Made by a program: the position numbers and the translations under genes. A stretch of DNA of 36,330 nucleotides from Butyrivibrio sp. Lineage in GTDB: Bacteria; Bacillota_A; Clostridia; Lachnospirales; Lachnospiraceae. Shown piece after piece: positions 7,794 through 15,750 of this stretch. Each line of letters starts with the position of its first letter. Position 1 is the first letter of the stretch. A model generated the notes under the pieces. It did not search any database. It saw only the letters and a list, made by a program, of their open reading frames with translations, and was not told the DNA's origin. The stretch spans positions 1-36,330 of the forward strand of contig JAGOGF010000016.1 in assembly GCA_017996845.1 (NCBI GenBank), given 5' to 3'.

Positions 7794-9203
7794 ATGATCA
7801 AGGATAACCAAAAGTACTTTAACAGGCTGCATGTTGTATTGGACGGCGTAATTGTTGCAATTTCCTATATGCTTGCCTGGTATCTGAAATTTGAATCAGT
7901 ATTCGCTTCCCAGAAGCCCGGGGTGTTCGCGCTCTCCATGGAAGTCTATTTTCGTGCACTTTATTTTCTGGTTCCGGGATATCTTGTACTGTATTCCTTT
8001 ACGAGCCTTTACACACCACGCAGAGCGACCCGTATCCGTAATGAGATTTCCAGTATATTCAAGGCGAACCTGATTGGACTGATTTGTTTCATTGTTATTT
8101 TGTATATCATTAAACAGACCAATTTTTCACGTTCCATGATTTTCATCTTTTTTGTGGCAAATATTATTCTGACCACTTCTTCCCGTATTTTCCTGCGTAA
8201 GATACTGCGCTATTTCAGAAAAAAAGGTTACAATCTTAAACATGTGCTTCTGGTCGGATATTCCAGATCCGCGGAGGGATATATTTCACGAATCAATGCC
8301 AATCCGCAGTGGGGATATGCAATTGGGGGAATTCTGGATAACCGCGTACCGATTGGAACTTCTTATCACGGGATCAGTGTAATCGGAACGATTGACCAGC
8401 TTCAGGAGATGCTGCTGCAGAACAGTTATGATGAAATAACAATTACGCTTTCTCTGGATCATTATGACAAATTGGAGGAGCTGGTCAGTGCATGTGAAAA
8501 ATCAGGGGTGCACACGAAATTCATTCCCGATTACACAAGTCTTTTTCCAAGCAACCCTTACACCGAAGATATATTGGGACTTCCGGTCATAAATATTCGA
8601 TATGTTCCGCTGTCCAATACCGTTAACCGGTTGATAAAGCGTGTAATGGATATAATTGGAGCATTGTTTGCAATTATTTTGTTCTCGCCTGTTATGATTG
8701 CGGCGACAATTGCAGTTCGCTGCAGCAGTAAGGGACCGATTATTTTCAGACAGGAGAGAATCGGCCTAAATGGCAGGCCCTTCATGATGTATAAGTTTCG
8801 TACAATGGAAGTACAGGAACAAAAACAGGAGTTCAAGGGCTGGACAACCAAAAACGATCCGCGTGTTACAGAAGTGGGGAAATTTCTGAGAAAAACAAGT
8901 ATTGATGAAATGCCGCAGTTTTTTAATGTTCTGTTCGGAAAAATGAGTCTGGTGGGACCAAGACCTGAAAGACCGCAGTTTGTGGAGAAATTCAGGGAAG
9001 AAATACCAAGATATATGGTAAAACATCAGGTAAGACCGGGAATAACCGGATGGGCACAGATAAACGGCTATCGGGGCGATACGTCCATTCGGAAAAGAAT
9101 TGAATATGATATTTATTATATTGAAAACTGGTCGGTAGGATTTGATCTGAAAATTCTGTTCGGGACCGTTTTTCATGGCTTTGTCAATAAAAATGCATAT
9201 TGA
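7794..9203 (+). CDS. Undecaprenyl-phosphate sugar phosphotransferase (polyprenyl glycosylphosphotransferase)
   Basis: A 469-residue membrane enzyme that starts polysaccharide repeat units by moving a sugar-1-phosphate from a nucleotide sugar to undecaprenyl phosphate. Four membrane helices lie at about residues 12-31, 48-70, 86-104 and 111-130. A nucleotide-binding-like region follows (HVLLVGYSRSAEGY from ~150), then a fifth hydrophobic segment (~283-306). The catalytic domain contains RQERIGLNGRPFMMYKFRTM, TSIDEMPQFFNVL, MSLVGPRPERP and VRPGITGWAQINGYRGDT, the standard WbaP/WcaJ/PssE-type signature. AAGG at 7784-7787 precedes ATG 7794. It is the likely priming enzyme for the glycan built by the neighbouring glycosyltransferases. 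Whether it uses UDP-Glc, UDP-Gal or another sugar is not visible. Confidence 0.93.
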   Translation: MIKDNQKYFNRLHVVLDGVIVAISYMLAWYLKFESVFASQKPGVFALSMEVYFRALYFLVPGYLVLYSFTSLYTPRRATRIRNEISSIFKANLIGLICFIVILYIIKQTNFSRSMIFIFFVANIILTTSSRIFLRKILRYFRKKGYNLKHVLLVGYSRSAEGYISRINANPQWGYAIGGILDNRVPIGTSYHGISVIGTIDQLQEMLLQNSYDEITITLSLDHYDKLEELVSACEKSGVHTKFIPDYTSLFPSNPYTEDILGLPVINIRYVPLSNTVNRLIKRVMDIIGALFAIILFSPVMIAATIAVRCSSKGPIIFRQERIGLNGRPFMMYKFRTMEVQEQKQEFKGWTTKNDPRVTEVGKFLRKTSIDEMPQFFNVLFGKMSLVGPRPERPQFVEKFREEIPRYMVKHQVRPGITGWAQINGYRGDTSIRKRIEYDIYYIENWSVGFDLKILFGTVFHGFVNKNAY

Positions 9204-9221
9204 ACATTGCGTATGTTTTGC

Positions 9222-9250
9222 TTGTATATTTAACCGTTTTGTGGCAGAAT
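9222..9250 (+). promoter_or_regulatory. Probable promoter of the LCP gene
   Basis: TTGTAT (9222-9227), 17-base spacer, CAGAAT (9245-9250). Transcription would start near 9257, placing the tetranucleotide repeat at 9295-9316 inside the leader. Confidence 0.45.
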
Positions 9251-9294
9251 AGACGAGTGGTTATGCAAAATGTTAATGGAAACGTAACATTTAC

Positions 9295-9316
9295 ATAGAT
9301 AGATAGATAGATAGAT
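9295..9316. repeat. Tetranucleotide (ATAG)5.5 microsatellite in the LCP leader
   Basis: Five and a half perfect copies of ATAG run without interruption from 9295 to 9316, 35 bases upstream of the LCP start and 22 bases before its ribosome site. Such tracts can change length by slippage. Confidence 0.9.
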
Positions 9317-9351
9317 CTGGTATTGAATTACGATGAATAAGGAGACAAGCC

Positions 9352-10659
9352 ATGTCAAACAGGCGGGATGATGATCACCGAGACGAAAGAAAAAGTTCTT
9401 CCAATCGGGATCAATATGATGAAAGACGCAGAAGTGTATCTTCCAGAAATGATGAATATTATGATGGCAGACGCAGAAGCACACCTTCCAGAAACACTGA
9501 AGACTATGATGAAAGACGCAGAAGTACATCTTCGAAGAGTAGCAATAATTATGACGAATATCGTAAAACTTCAAACAGTGCAAGAACCGGTTCTTCTAAG
9601 AAATCCAGAAAGGCAAAACGAAAGAAAAAGACAGTTATTATTTTAATAATCGAGATTGTTGTACTTCTTGTATTGCTTTTCGCATTCTATATGGTATTTG
9701 TAAAATGGAATGTTACCAAAGTCGGTAAAGTAGATCTGAATGAAGATGAAATCATCAATAATATGAATACCGGTGTTGCTGACAATAAGGAAATGAAGGG
9801 ATACAGAAATATAGCACTTTTTGGTGTTGATTCACGCGAGGGAGACCTTGATAAGAACACAAGAAGTGATACAATCATTATTGCATCCATCAATCAGGAT
9901 ACAGGAGATGTGAAACTTTGTTCTGTATATCGTGATACGTTCCTGAACCTTGGAAATGATACTTACACAAAGTGTAATGCTGCATATGCAAAAGGCGGAC
10001 CTCAGCAGGCAATCAATATGCTGAATATGAATCTTGATATGGATATTACTGACTTTATCACAATCGGGTTCGGTGGTATGACGGATGTAATCAATGAGCT
10101 TGGTGGTGTGACAATTGATGTGGATGACTCAGAGATCAGTCATCTGAATAATTATCAGTCAACTATGGCACAGGAGCTGAAAATGGAGTATAAGCCGGTC
10201 ACCAAGACGGGCAAGCAGCTTTTGAATGGTTTGCAGGCAACTGCATATTGTCGAATCAGATATACAAAGGGTGATGACTTTATGCGTGCACAAAGGCAGA
10301 GAGAAGTTATGAAGGCAATCATGGATGTTGCCCAGAAAGCAGATGCTTCGACACTCAGCTCAATTGCAAATAAAGTATTTGATGAGACTTATACATCGCT
10401 TGACATTAATGAGATTATTCAATTGCTTGGCGGTATTGCAAATTATAAGATTGTTGCAGATGACGGATTTCCGCAGGAACAGATGCGTGCAACAGGAACG
10501 ATCGGAAAGAACGGAAGCTGTGTTATTCCGGAGGACCTTTCCAAGAATGTTGTCTGGCTGCATGAATTCTTGTTTGAGGATAACGCTTATACAGCAACAG
10601 CCGATGTACAGAGCTATAGTAATGTGATTCAGCAAAAAACATCGCCATATCTGAAATAA
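9352..10659 (+). CDS. LytR-CpsA-Psr (LCP) family glycopolymer transferase with N-terminal repeats
   Basis: 435 residues. LCP enzymes transfer undecaprenyl-linked polymers (teichoic acid, capsule) to peptidoglycan outside the membrane. Residues ~1-90 are charged and low-complexity with 15-residue tandem repeats. A single membrane helix lies at ~98-121 after a Lys/Arg cluster. The extracellular LCP domain shows FGVDSREG, NTRSDTIIIAS, the VYRDT motif, GGVTIDVDDSE and ATAYCRIRYTKGDDFMRAQRQREV, which hold the Arg/Asp residues that bind the lipid pyrophosphate. AAGGAG at 9339-9344 precedes ATG 9352. Between the priming enzyme and a glycosyltransferase, it is the natural candidate for attaching this cluster's glycan to the wall. 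The repeat-rich cytoplasmic tail is unusual. Confidence 0.93.
   Translation: MSNRRDDDHRDERKSSSNRDQYDERRRSVSSRNDEYYDGRRRSTPSRNTEDYDERRRSTSSKSSNNYDEYRKTSNSARTGSSKKSRKAKRKKKTVIILIIEIVVLLVLLFAFYMVFVKWNVTKVGKVDLNEDEIINNMNTGVADNKEMKGYRNIALFGVDSREGDLDKNTRSDTIIIASINQDTGDVKLCSVYRDTFLNLGNDTYTKCNAAYAKGGPQQAINMLNMNLDMDITDFITIGFGGMTDVINELGGVTIDVDDSEISHLNNYQSTMAQELKMEYKPVTKTGKQLLNGLQATAYCRIRYTKGDDFMRAQRQREVMKAIMDVAQKADASTLSSIANKVFDETYTSLDINEIIQLLGGIANYKIVADDGFPQEQMRATGTIGKNGSCVIPEDLSKNVVWLHEFLFEDNAYTATADVQSYSNVIQQKTSPYLK
9415..9594 (+). repeat. 45-bp (15-residue) coding tandem repeats in the LCP gene
   Basis: Units start at 9415, 9460, 9505 and 9550, each beginning TATGA and encoding Y-D-x-R/Y-R-R/K-S/T-rich 15-mers (YDERRRSVSSRNDEY, YDGRRRSTPSRNTED, YDERRRSTSSKSSNN, then a weaker YDEYRKTSN... 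copy). A further degenerate copy (HRDERKSSSNRDQ) precedes them. They lie on the cytoplasmic side of the single membrane helix. Confidence 0.9.
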
Positions 10660-10692
10660 TTAAACAGAGAGTTGAAACTGACAAAGTTTTGC

Positions 10693-10721
10693 AAAGGAGC
10701 CCGGATTCTCTAGGCTCCTTT
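10693..10721 (+). terminator. Hairpin after the LCP gene
   Basis: AAAGGAGCC (10693-10701) pairs perfectly with GGCTCCTTT (10713-10721) across an 11-base loop. The T tract is short (TTTACTT), so termination may be partial. It sits between the LCP stop and the ribosome site of the next gene, so it could also tune read-through. Confidence 0.55.
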
Positions 10722-10739
10722 ACTTATAGGAAGGATTTT

Positions 10740-11675
10740 ATGCTGACAGTTGATGTAATTATCCCCACCTATAAACCGGGGAAAAGGCTTCTGCATTTAT
10801 TGGATCTGTTAAGCAGGCAGTCCATTTTGCCTGAACATATTATACTGATGAATACGGAAGAAAAATATCTGAGAGAACTGTATGATGAAAATGATCTTAT
10901 AATAAAATTTCCGCAGCTTAAGATCATACATTTGGACAAAAAGCAATTCGATCATGGACAGACCAGAAATGATGGCGTAACATTATCTGATACACAGGCA
11001 TTTCTTCTCATGACGCAGGATGCACTTCCGAAGGATACGGAGCTGATCGCTAATCTTGTGCGGGAGCTGGAAAAACCGGGAACTGCAGTTGCTTATGCAA
11101 GACAGCTTCCGGAAGAAAATTGTGATCCGGCAGAGGCCTATGCGAGATCATTTAATTATCCTGATATTCCGGATTGTAAAACGCAGGCAGATGTTGCTAG
11201 ATTGGGAATCAAAACCTATTTTTGCTCAAATGTATGCGCAATTTATCGCAGGGATATTTTTGATCAACTGGGAGGTTTCACACATCATACGATTTTTAAT
11301 GAGGATATGATATATGCAGGAACTGCAGCAAGGGCAGGATATGCAATTGCATATGTTCCTTCTGCAGCGGTTGTACATTCACATAACTATACTTATATGC
11401 AGCAGTTTCACAGAAATTTTGATTTGGGCGTATCACAGGCTGATCATCCGGAAATTTTTGAGGGACTCAGATCTGAAACTGAAGGAAAAAGAATGGTCGT
11501 TCAGACAATTCGTTTTTTGCAAAATAATAAGAAGACATATCTGATTCCACATTATATAATAATGTGTGGTTGGAAATATGCAGGATTTAAATTAGGAAGA
11601 AATTATCGTTCTTTACCGCATTGGTTTATTTTGAAATGTACCATGAACAGAACATATTGGAAATGCGGGATCTGA
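10740..11675 (+). CDS. Family 2 glycosyltransferase, rhamnosyltransferase-like
   Basis: 311 residues from ATG 10740, with AGGAAGG at 10728-10734. An upstream in-frame start at 10689 would read through the hairpin and is not used. The protein begins LTVDVIIPTYKPGKRLLHLLDLLSRQ, has the FDHGQTRNDGV motif common in RfbN-type rhamnosyltransferases, a DxD-like segment (LLMTQDALP) where the second acidic residue is replaced, FCSNVCAIYRRDIF, and the catalytic-acid region FNEDMIYAGTAARAGY. The C-terminal ~80 residues are basic and partly hydrophobic, probably membrane-associated. It would add a sugar to the lipid-linked glycan. It is 12 bases upstream of glmS, so the two are co-transcribed. Confidence 0.84.
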   Translation: MLTVDVIIPTYKPGKRLLHLLDLLSRQSILPEHIILMNTEEKYLRELYDENDLIIKFPQLKIIHLDKKQFDHGQTRNDGVTLSDTQAFLLMTQDALPKDTELIANLVRELEKPGTAVAYARQLPEENCDPAEAYARSFNYPDIPDCKTQADVARLGIKTYFCSNVCAIYRRDIFDQLGGFTHHTIFNEDMIYAGTAARAGYAIAYVPSAAVVHSHNYTYMQQFHRNFDLGVSQADHPEIFEGLRSETEGKRMVVQTIRFLQNNKKTYLIPHYIIMCGWKYAGFKLGRNYRSLPHWFILKCTMNRTYWKCGI

Positions 11676-11687
11676 AAGGAGATATTT

Positions 11688-13514
11688 ATGTGCGGAATAG
11701 TAGGTTATATCGGAAAAATGCAGGCAGCACCAATAATATTGGATGGTCTTGCCAAGCTTGAGTATCGTGGTTATGATTCTGCCGGAATGGCAATTTATAA
11801 TGGGAAAACCATTAATGTAGAAAAAGCAGTAGGCAGACTGCATGTATTGGAAAATCTTACAAAAGGCGGCTCAACGATGCCAGGAACAGCAGGCATCGGG
11901 CATACAAGATGGGCAACACATGGTGTACCGAGCGATTTGAATGCACATCCGCATTGTAACGCAGACAAGACGATCGCAGTTGTTCATAATGGCATTATTG
12001 AGAATTATATTGCGCTTAAAAATAAGCTGACCGGAAAGGGTTATCAGTTTCTTTCTGATACAGATACGGAAGTAGTAGCGCAGCTTTTGGATTATTATTA
12101 CAACGGTGATCCGCTGCAGACAATTGCAAAAGTGCTGCATCGTGTAGAAGGCTCCTACGCACTTGGAATGATGTTTGCTGATCATCCGGGAGAATTATAC
12201 GCTGTCCGGAAGGATTGTCCGCTTATTATCGGTGTTGGCAAAGAGGGTAATTTCATGGCGTCGGATGTTCCGGCCATTTTGAAATATACACGTTCTGTTG
12301 TGTATGTGGATAATCAGGAAATTGTAAGAATGACAGAGCAGGAAGTGAAATTCTATTCTGTTGATGAAGAAGAAATCCAGAAAGAAATCGTAACAGTCGA
12401 CTGGGATGCCAATTCTGCGGAAAAAGGCGGATATGAGCATTTTATGCTCAAAGAAATGCATGAACAGCCGAAGGTTGTTAAAGATACTTTTTCACCCCGA
12501 ATCCATAAGGGGGAGATTGTAATTGATGAGCTCAAAATCAGTGACGAAGAACTTGCGAAAATAAAGAAAATTTTCATTGTGGCATGTGGATCGGCCTACC
12601 ATACCGGAATGACTGCAAAATATATTTTTGAGGGACTTGCACGCGTGCCTGTTGAAGTGGATCTGGCATCAGAATTCAGATATCGTAATCCGATTCTGGA
12701 AGAGGGAAGTCTGGTTGTTGTAGTGAGTCAGTCGGGAGAAACAGCGGACACGCTTGCCGCACTTCGCATGGCCAAAGGTGCAGGATGTCCGATTCTGGGA
12801 ATTGTAAATGTAGTGGGAAGTTCCATTGCAAGAGAAGCGGATTATGTGATGTATACATGGGCAGGTCCGGAGATTGCCGTTGCAACCACAAAGGCATACA
12901 GTGCGCAGCTGATTGCATTATATCTGCTCGCCATGAAGTTTGCGCGTGTACGGGGCAAACTGGATGATGCCGGTCTTGCTGCTATGATTGAAGACCTCAG
13001 GGAACTTCCTGCTCAGATTGAGATGGTTATGCATAACCAGGAAGAAATTCAGAAAATTGCCAGTCGTTTTCTTGCTGCCAGGGATGTATTTTTTATTGGA
13101 CGAGGGATAGACTATGCGATATCACTGGAAGGTTCTTTAAAACTAAAGGAAATTTCATATATCCATTCGGAAGCTTATGCAGCCGGAGAACTGAAACATG
13201 GAACGATTTCGCTGATTGAGGATGGAACTCTTGTTGCTGCAATTTCGACACAACCGGCGCTTTATGCCAAAATCATCAGTAATATGGTTGAGGTAAGGTC
13301 AAGAGGCGCAGTTGTTTTTGCGATAACCAATGCAGGAAACACAGAGATTGAAAAAGCTGCTGATTTCGTAATTTATATTCCGGAAACAAATTCATATTTT
13401 ACAGACTCACTTGCGGTGATCCCGCTTCAACTGTTGGCATATTATATTGCAGTCGGACGTGGATGCGATGTTGATAAGCCAAGAAATCTGGCCAAGAGTG
13501 TGACAGTTGAATAA
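11688..13514 (+). CDS. glmS: Glutamine-fructose-6-phosphate aminotransferase (GlmS)
   Basis: A 608-residue enzyme making glucosamine-6-phosphate from fructose-6-phosphate and glutamine, the entry step to UDP-GlcNAc for peptidoglycan and surface glycans. The N-terminal glutaminase domain starts MCGIVGYIG with the catalytic Cys2, followed by GIGHTRWATHG. Two SIS isomerase domains follow (CGSAYHTGM, SQSGETADT, FIGRGIDYAISLEGSLKLKEISYIHSEAYAAGELKHG), and it ends DKPRNLAKSVTVE as is normal. The length is full. AAAGGAG at 11675-11681 overlaps the previous stop. There is no room for a glmS ribozyme in the 12-base gap, so the usual GlcN6P self-cleavage control appears absent here. relQ follows after 16 bases. 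Confidence 0.97.
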   Translation: MCGIVGYIGKMQAAPIILDGLAKLEYRGYDSAGMAIYNGKTINVEKAVGRLHVLENLTKGGSTMPGTAGIGHTRWATHGVPSDLNAHPHCNADKTIAVVHNGIIENYIALKNKLTGKGYQFLSDTDTEVVAQLLDYYYNGDPLQTIAKVLHRVEGSYALGMMFADHPGELYAVRKDCPLIIGVGKEGNFMASDVPAILKYTRSVVYVDNQEIVRMTEQEVKFYSVDEEEIQKEIVTVDWDANSAEKGGYEHFMLKEMHEQPKVVKDTFSPRIHKGEIVIDELKISDEELAKIKKIFIVACGSAYHTGMTAKYIFEGLARVPVEVDLASEFRYRNPILEEGSLVVVVSQSGETADTLAALRMAKGAGCPILGIVNVVGSSIAREADYVMYTWAGPEIAVATTKAYSAQLIALYLLAMKFARVRGKLDDAGLAAMIEDLRELPAQIEMVMHNQEEIQKIASRFLAARDVFFIGRGIDYAISLEGSLKLKEISYIHSEAYAAGELKHGTISLIEDGTLVAAISTQPALYAKIISNMVEVRSRGAVVFAITNAGNTEIEKAADFVIYIPETNSYFTDSLAVIPLQLLAYYIAVGRGCDVDKPRNLAKSVTVE

Positions 13515-13530
13515 CTGATGAGGGCTAAAA

Positions 13531-14181
13531 GTGGAACTACGAGTAGGAAATGATGCGGATATCCATACGTGGGAAGAAGTTACATTGATCTATCATTCTG
13601 CCCTGAAACAAATCAATACCAAGATAGAGATTTTGAATGATGAGTTTCAACAGGTACATCGATATAATCCGATTGAACATATTAAATCACGCATTAAGAC
13701 TTCTGAGAGTATTGTTAAGAAGCTCAAGCGTCATGGTTACGAATCGACAATAGAAAATATGGTGAAATATATTAATGATATTGCCGGGATTCGTGTGATC
13801 TGTTCTTTTTCAGCGGATATTTATCAGATTGCGGATATGATCAGTAATCAAAGCGATATAAAGGTTATTGCGGTAAAAGATTATATTATGAACCCCAAAG
13901 CCAGCGGATACCGAAGCTATCACATGGTGGTGACGGTTCCTGTATATCTTTCTGACCGGATCATTGATGCAAAGGTGGAAATTCAGATTCGAACGGTTGC
14001 CATGGATTTCTGGGCCAGTCTGGAGCATAAGATACAATACAAATTTGAAGGAAATGCGCCGGCACATATCAATTCGGAGCTTTTGGAATGTGCGCATATG
14101 GTTTCAGAACTGGATACCAGAATGCTGTCGTTGAATGATGAAATTCAAGCTATTGCAGCCAAGAAGAATGAAGAAATATAG
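13531..14181 (+). CDS. relQ: Small alarmone synthetase, RelQ type
   Basis: A 216-residue single-domain (p)ppGpp synthetase that transfers pyrophosphate from ATP to GDP/GTP in the stringent response. Family features seen are SRIKTSESIVKKLKRHGY (basic substrate-binding stretch), DIAGIRVICSF, NPKASGYRSYHMVV and KVEIQIRTVAMDFWASLEHKIQYK. There is no hydrolase (HD), TGS or ACT domain, and the length matches RelQ/YjbM rather than RelP. The start is GTG 13531 with GATGAGGG at 13517-13524. It directly follows glmS in the same operon, which would link cell-wall precursor supply to stress signalling. It ends before a GC-rich hairpin at 14199-14224. Confidence 0.93.
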   Translation: MELRVGNDADIHTWEEVTLIYHSALKQINTKIEILNDEFQQVHRYNPIEHIKSRIKTSESIVKKLKRHGYESTIENMVKYINDIAGIRVICSFSADIYQIADMISNQSDIKVIAVKDYIMNPKASGYRSYHMVVTVPVYLSDRIIDAKVEIQIRTVAMDFWASLEHKIQYKFEGNAPAHINSELLECAHMVSELDTRMLSLNDEIQAIAAKKNEEI

Positions 14182-14198
14182 CCTTATTAATGAGGAGT

Positions 14199-14224
14199 GC
14201 CCAGACACCTTTCGGCATCTGGGC
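14199..14224 (+). terminator. Hairpin after relQ
   Basis: GCCCAGA (14199-14205) pairs with TCTGGGC (14218-14224) across 12 bases. No run of T follows, only TATTATG, so it is a weak or non-canonical terminator. Confidence 0.45.
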
Positions 14225-14515
14225 TATTATGAAAAAATTATCTATCTAACTAAAAAAACAGTGCTTCTTTCTTGTGAAAGTAATTATAATATAGCAATTA
14301 TATATGAACAAAGTATGAACTCATGGTTAATAATTGGTTAACGTGCATAATAAAATACAATTAATGTGTAAAATAATATACAAAATGCATAATAAATGAT
14401 AAAGTTATCAATGGTGGAATTTATTTGAAATGATTCAGATACTTTACGTGACAGTTGCGAAAGATGTTTTTCTTATGACAAAAAGGTGCGTGAATGTATG
14501 TTGGGAGGATGGATT
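14225..14515. other. AT-rich intergenic stretch with spaced direct repeats
   Basis: No coding frame with a ribosome site is seen here. TATAAT at 14285-14290 lacks a good -35. GGTTAA occurs at 14325-14330 and 14336-14341. TGCATAATAAA occurs exactly twice, at 14344-14354 and 14386-14396, 42 bases apart. The stretch probably carries the control region of the gene at 14516. Confidence 0.5.
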
Positions 14516-15130
14516 GTGGATAATTTCATGGATAAACTGGCACAGAAATTAAGCGCGCAGGAAATGATCAAAGCCAATGCTGCTGCAGAAGCTGCGGAGA
14601 CAGAGCGTCTCAGAATACAGGTCGCAAGGTATCAGACCGAAATGGAAGAAATCAGAAAAGGTGCTGCGGATATGACAGATCAGATTAGACATCTTGAGGA
14701 AATAATTCAGAATAATGCAGGAAAGACAGATACAGACAGCTGTCAAAAAATAATGGAACAGATTAGTGAGATAGTTTCTGTATCTGATACCAATACACAT
14801 GATGTTGGAGTGCGGGTATATCGTAATGTGCAGGCATGTGTGCAGGATGAACAAAAAAAACAGACGCAGGAGTTGGAAAAAACATGGAAAGAAACAACAG
14901 ATTCTGCAGAAAATAAGCTTGTGGCTATGATTCAGACGCTTTCAGAAAATGCAAAGAAGGCAGATTTAAATACAGCAGAACAGCTAAAAGAAATGCAAAG
15001 ACAGTTGGAGACTCTTCAAATTGCTATTGAACGTAAAAATGCAGGACTTCTTCCTGCTGCTGTTTTTACCTTACTGACTTCTGCAGCGGGGCTGGTGCTG
15101 ATCATAATGCGGATTATGGGGATTTTATGA
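14516..15130 (+). CDS. Unrecognised tail-anchored coiled-coil protein
   Basis: 204 residues from GTG 14516 (GGAGG at 14504-14508, spacing 7). An ATG at 14498 overlaps the ribosome site, and ATG 14528 is a poorer alternative. No enzyme motif is seen. The sequence is rich in Ala, Glu, Gln and Lys with heptad-like spacing at ~5-65 and ~110-175, predicting coiled coil, interrupted by a short DTNTHDVGVRVYRNVQACV segment. One C-terminal membrane helix (~180-203, GLLPAAVFTLL...IIMRIMGIL) would hold it in the membrane with the bulk in the cytoplasm. There is no signal peptide. It may be a scaffold or a regulator of envelope processes, but that rests only on its position between relQ and wall-modification genes. 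Confidence 0.75.
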   Translation: MDNFMDKLAQKLSAQEMIKANAAAEAAETERLRIQVARYQTEMEEIRKGAADMTDQIRHLEEIIQNNAGKTDTDSCQKIMEQISEIVSVSDTNTHDVGVRVYRNVQACVQDEQKKQTQELEKTWKETTDSAENKLVAMIQTLSENAKKADLNTAEQLKEMQRQLETLQIAIERKNAGLLPAAVFTLLTSAAGLVLIIMRIMGIL

Positions 15131-15158
15131 TTATGAAAGCAGCTGAAAGAGGACAATG

Positions 15159-15743
15159 ATGGATAAACAAATTTGGCAGCCGGGTAATATGTTATATCCG
15201 ATTCCGGCAGTGATGGTAAGTTGTGCAGGAAGCGAAGAAAAACCCAATATTACGACAGTCGCATGGGCAGGAAATATTTGCAGTTCACCTGCCATGCTGT
15301 CAATATCCCTTAGGCCGGAACGCTATTCTTACGATATTATCAAGGAAACAGGAGAGTTTGTTGTAAATCTGACAAATAGAAAACTGGCATATGCAACAGA
15401 CTGGTGCGGTGTAAAATCAGGGCGTGATCACGACAAGTTCCGTGAGATGCATCTGACACCATTTCAATCTGCAAAGGTCAAGGCGCCTGGCATTCTGGAA
15501 AGCCCTGTCAGTATTGAATGCCATGTTACACAGTGTATCAGGCTTGGTAGTCATGATATGTTTATTGCTGAAGTATTGTGTGTAGATGTTGATGCGCACT
15601 ATCTGGATGAAAAAGGATGTTTTGATATGAAGAAGGCCGATCTTTTGGCATATTCCCATGGAGAATATTTTACTTTGGGAGAAAAAATCGGTAAATTCGG
15701 GTATTCTGTAGCAGGAAAAAAAAGAAAAAGTAATGTGAAATGA
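15159..15743 (+). CDS. Flavin reductase-like, FMN-binding split-barrel protein
   Basis: 194 residues from the second ATG of an ATGATG pair; AGAGGA at 15148-15153 is 5 bases from 15159 and only 2 from 15156. The sequence fits the flavin reductase-like (DIM6/NTAB) family: a WQPGNMLYPIPAVMVSC start, NITTVAWAGNICSSPAMLSISLRPERYSYDIIKETGEFVVNL, then CGVKSGRDHDKF and VSIECHVTQCIRLGSHDMFIAEVLCVDVD. Family members bind FMN and use NAD(P)H to reduce flavin or small substrates in the cytoplasm; the physiological substrate is unknown here. It is 28 bases downstream of the coiled-coil gene and 7 bases upstream of the MBOAT gene, so probably in one operon, though no functional link to acylation is obvious. 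Confidence 0.87.
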   Translation: MDKQIWQPGNMLYPIPAVMVSCAGSEEKPNITTVAWAGNICSSPAMLSISLRPERYSYDIIKETGEFVVNLTNRKLAYATDWCGVKSGRDHDKFREMHLTPFQSAKVKAPGILESPVSIECHVTQCIRLGSHDMFIAEVLCVDVDAHYLDEKGCFDMKKADLLAYSHGEYFTLGEKIGKFGYSVAGKKRKSNVK

Positions 15744-15750
15744 GGAAATT

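Noticed and set aside
11300..11690. glmS ribozyme
   Set aside because: No conserved core was recognised by eye and the upstream sequence is coding. A covariance search would settle it.
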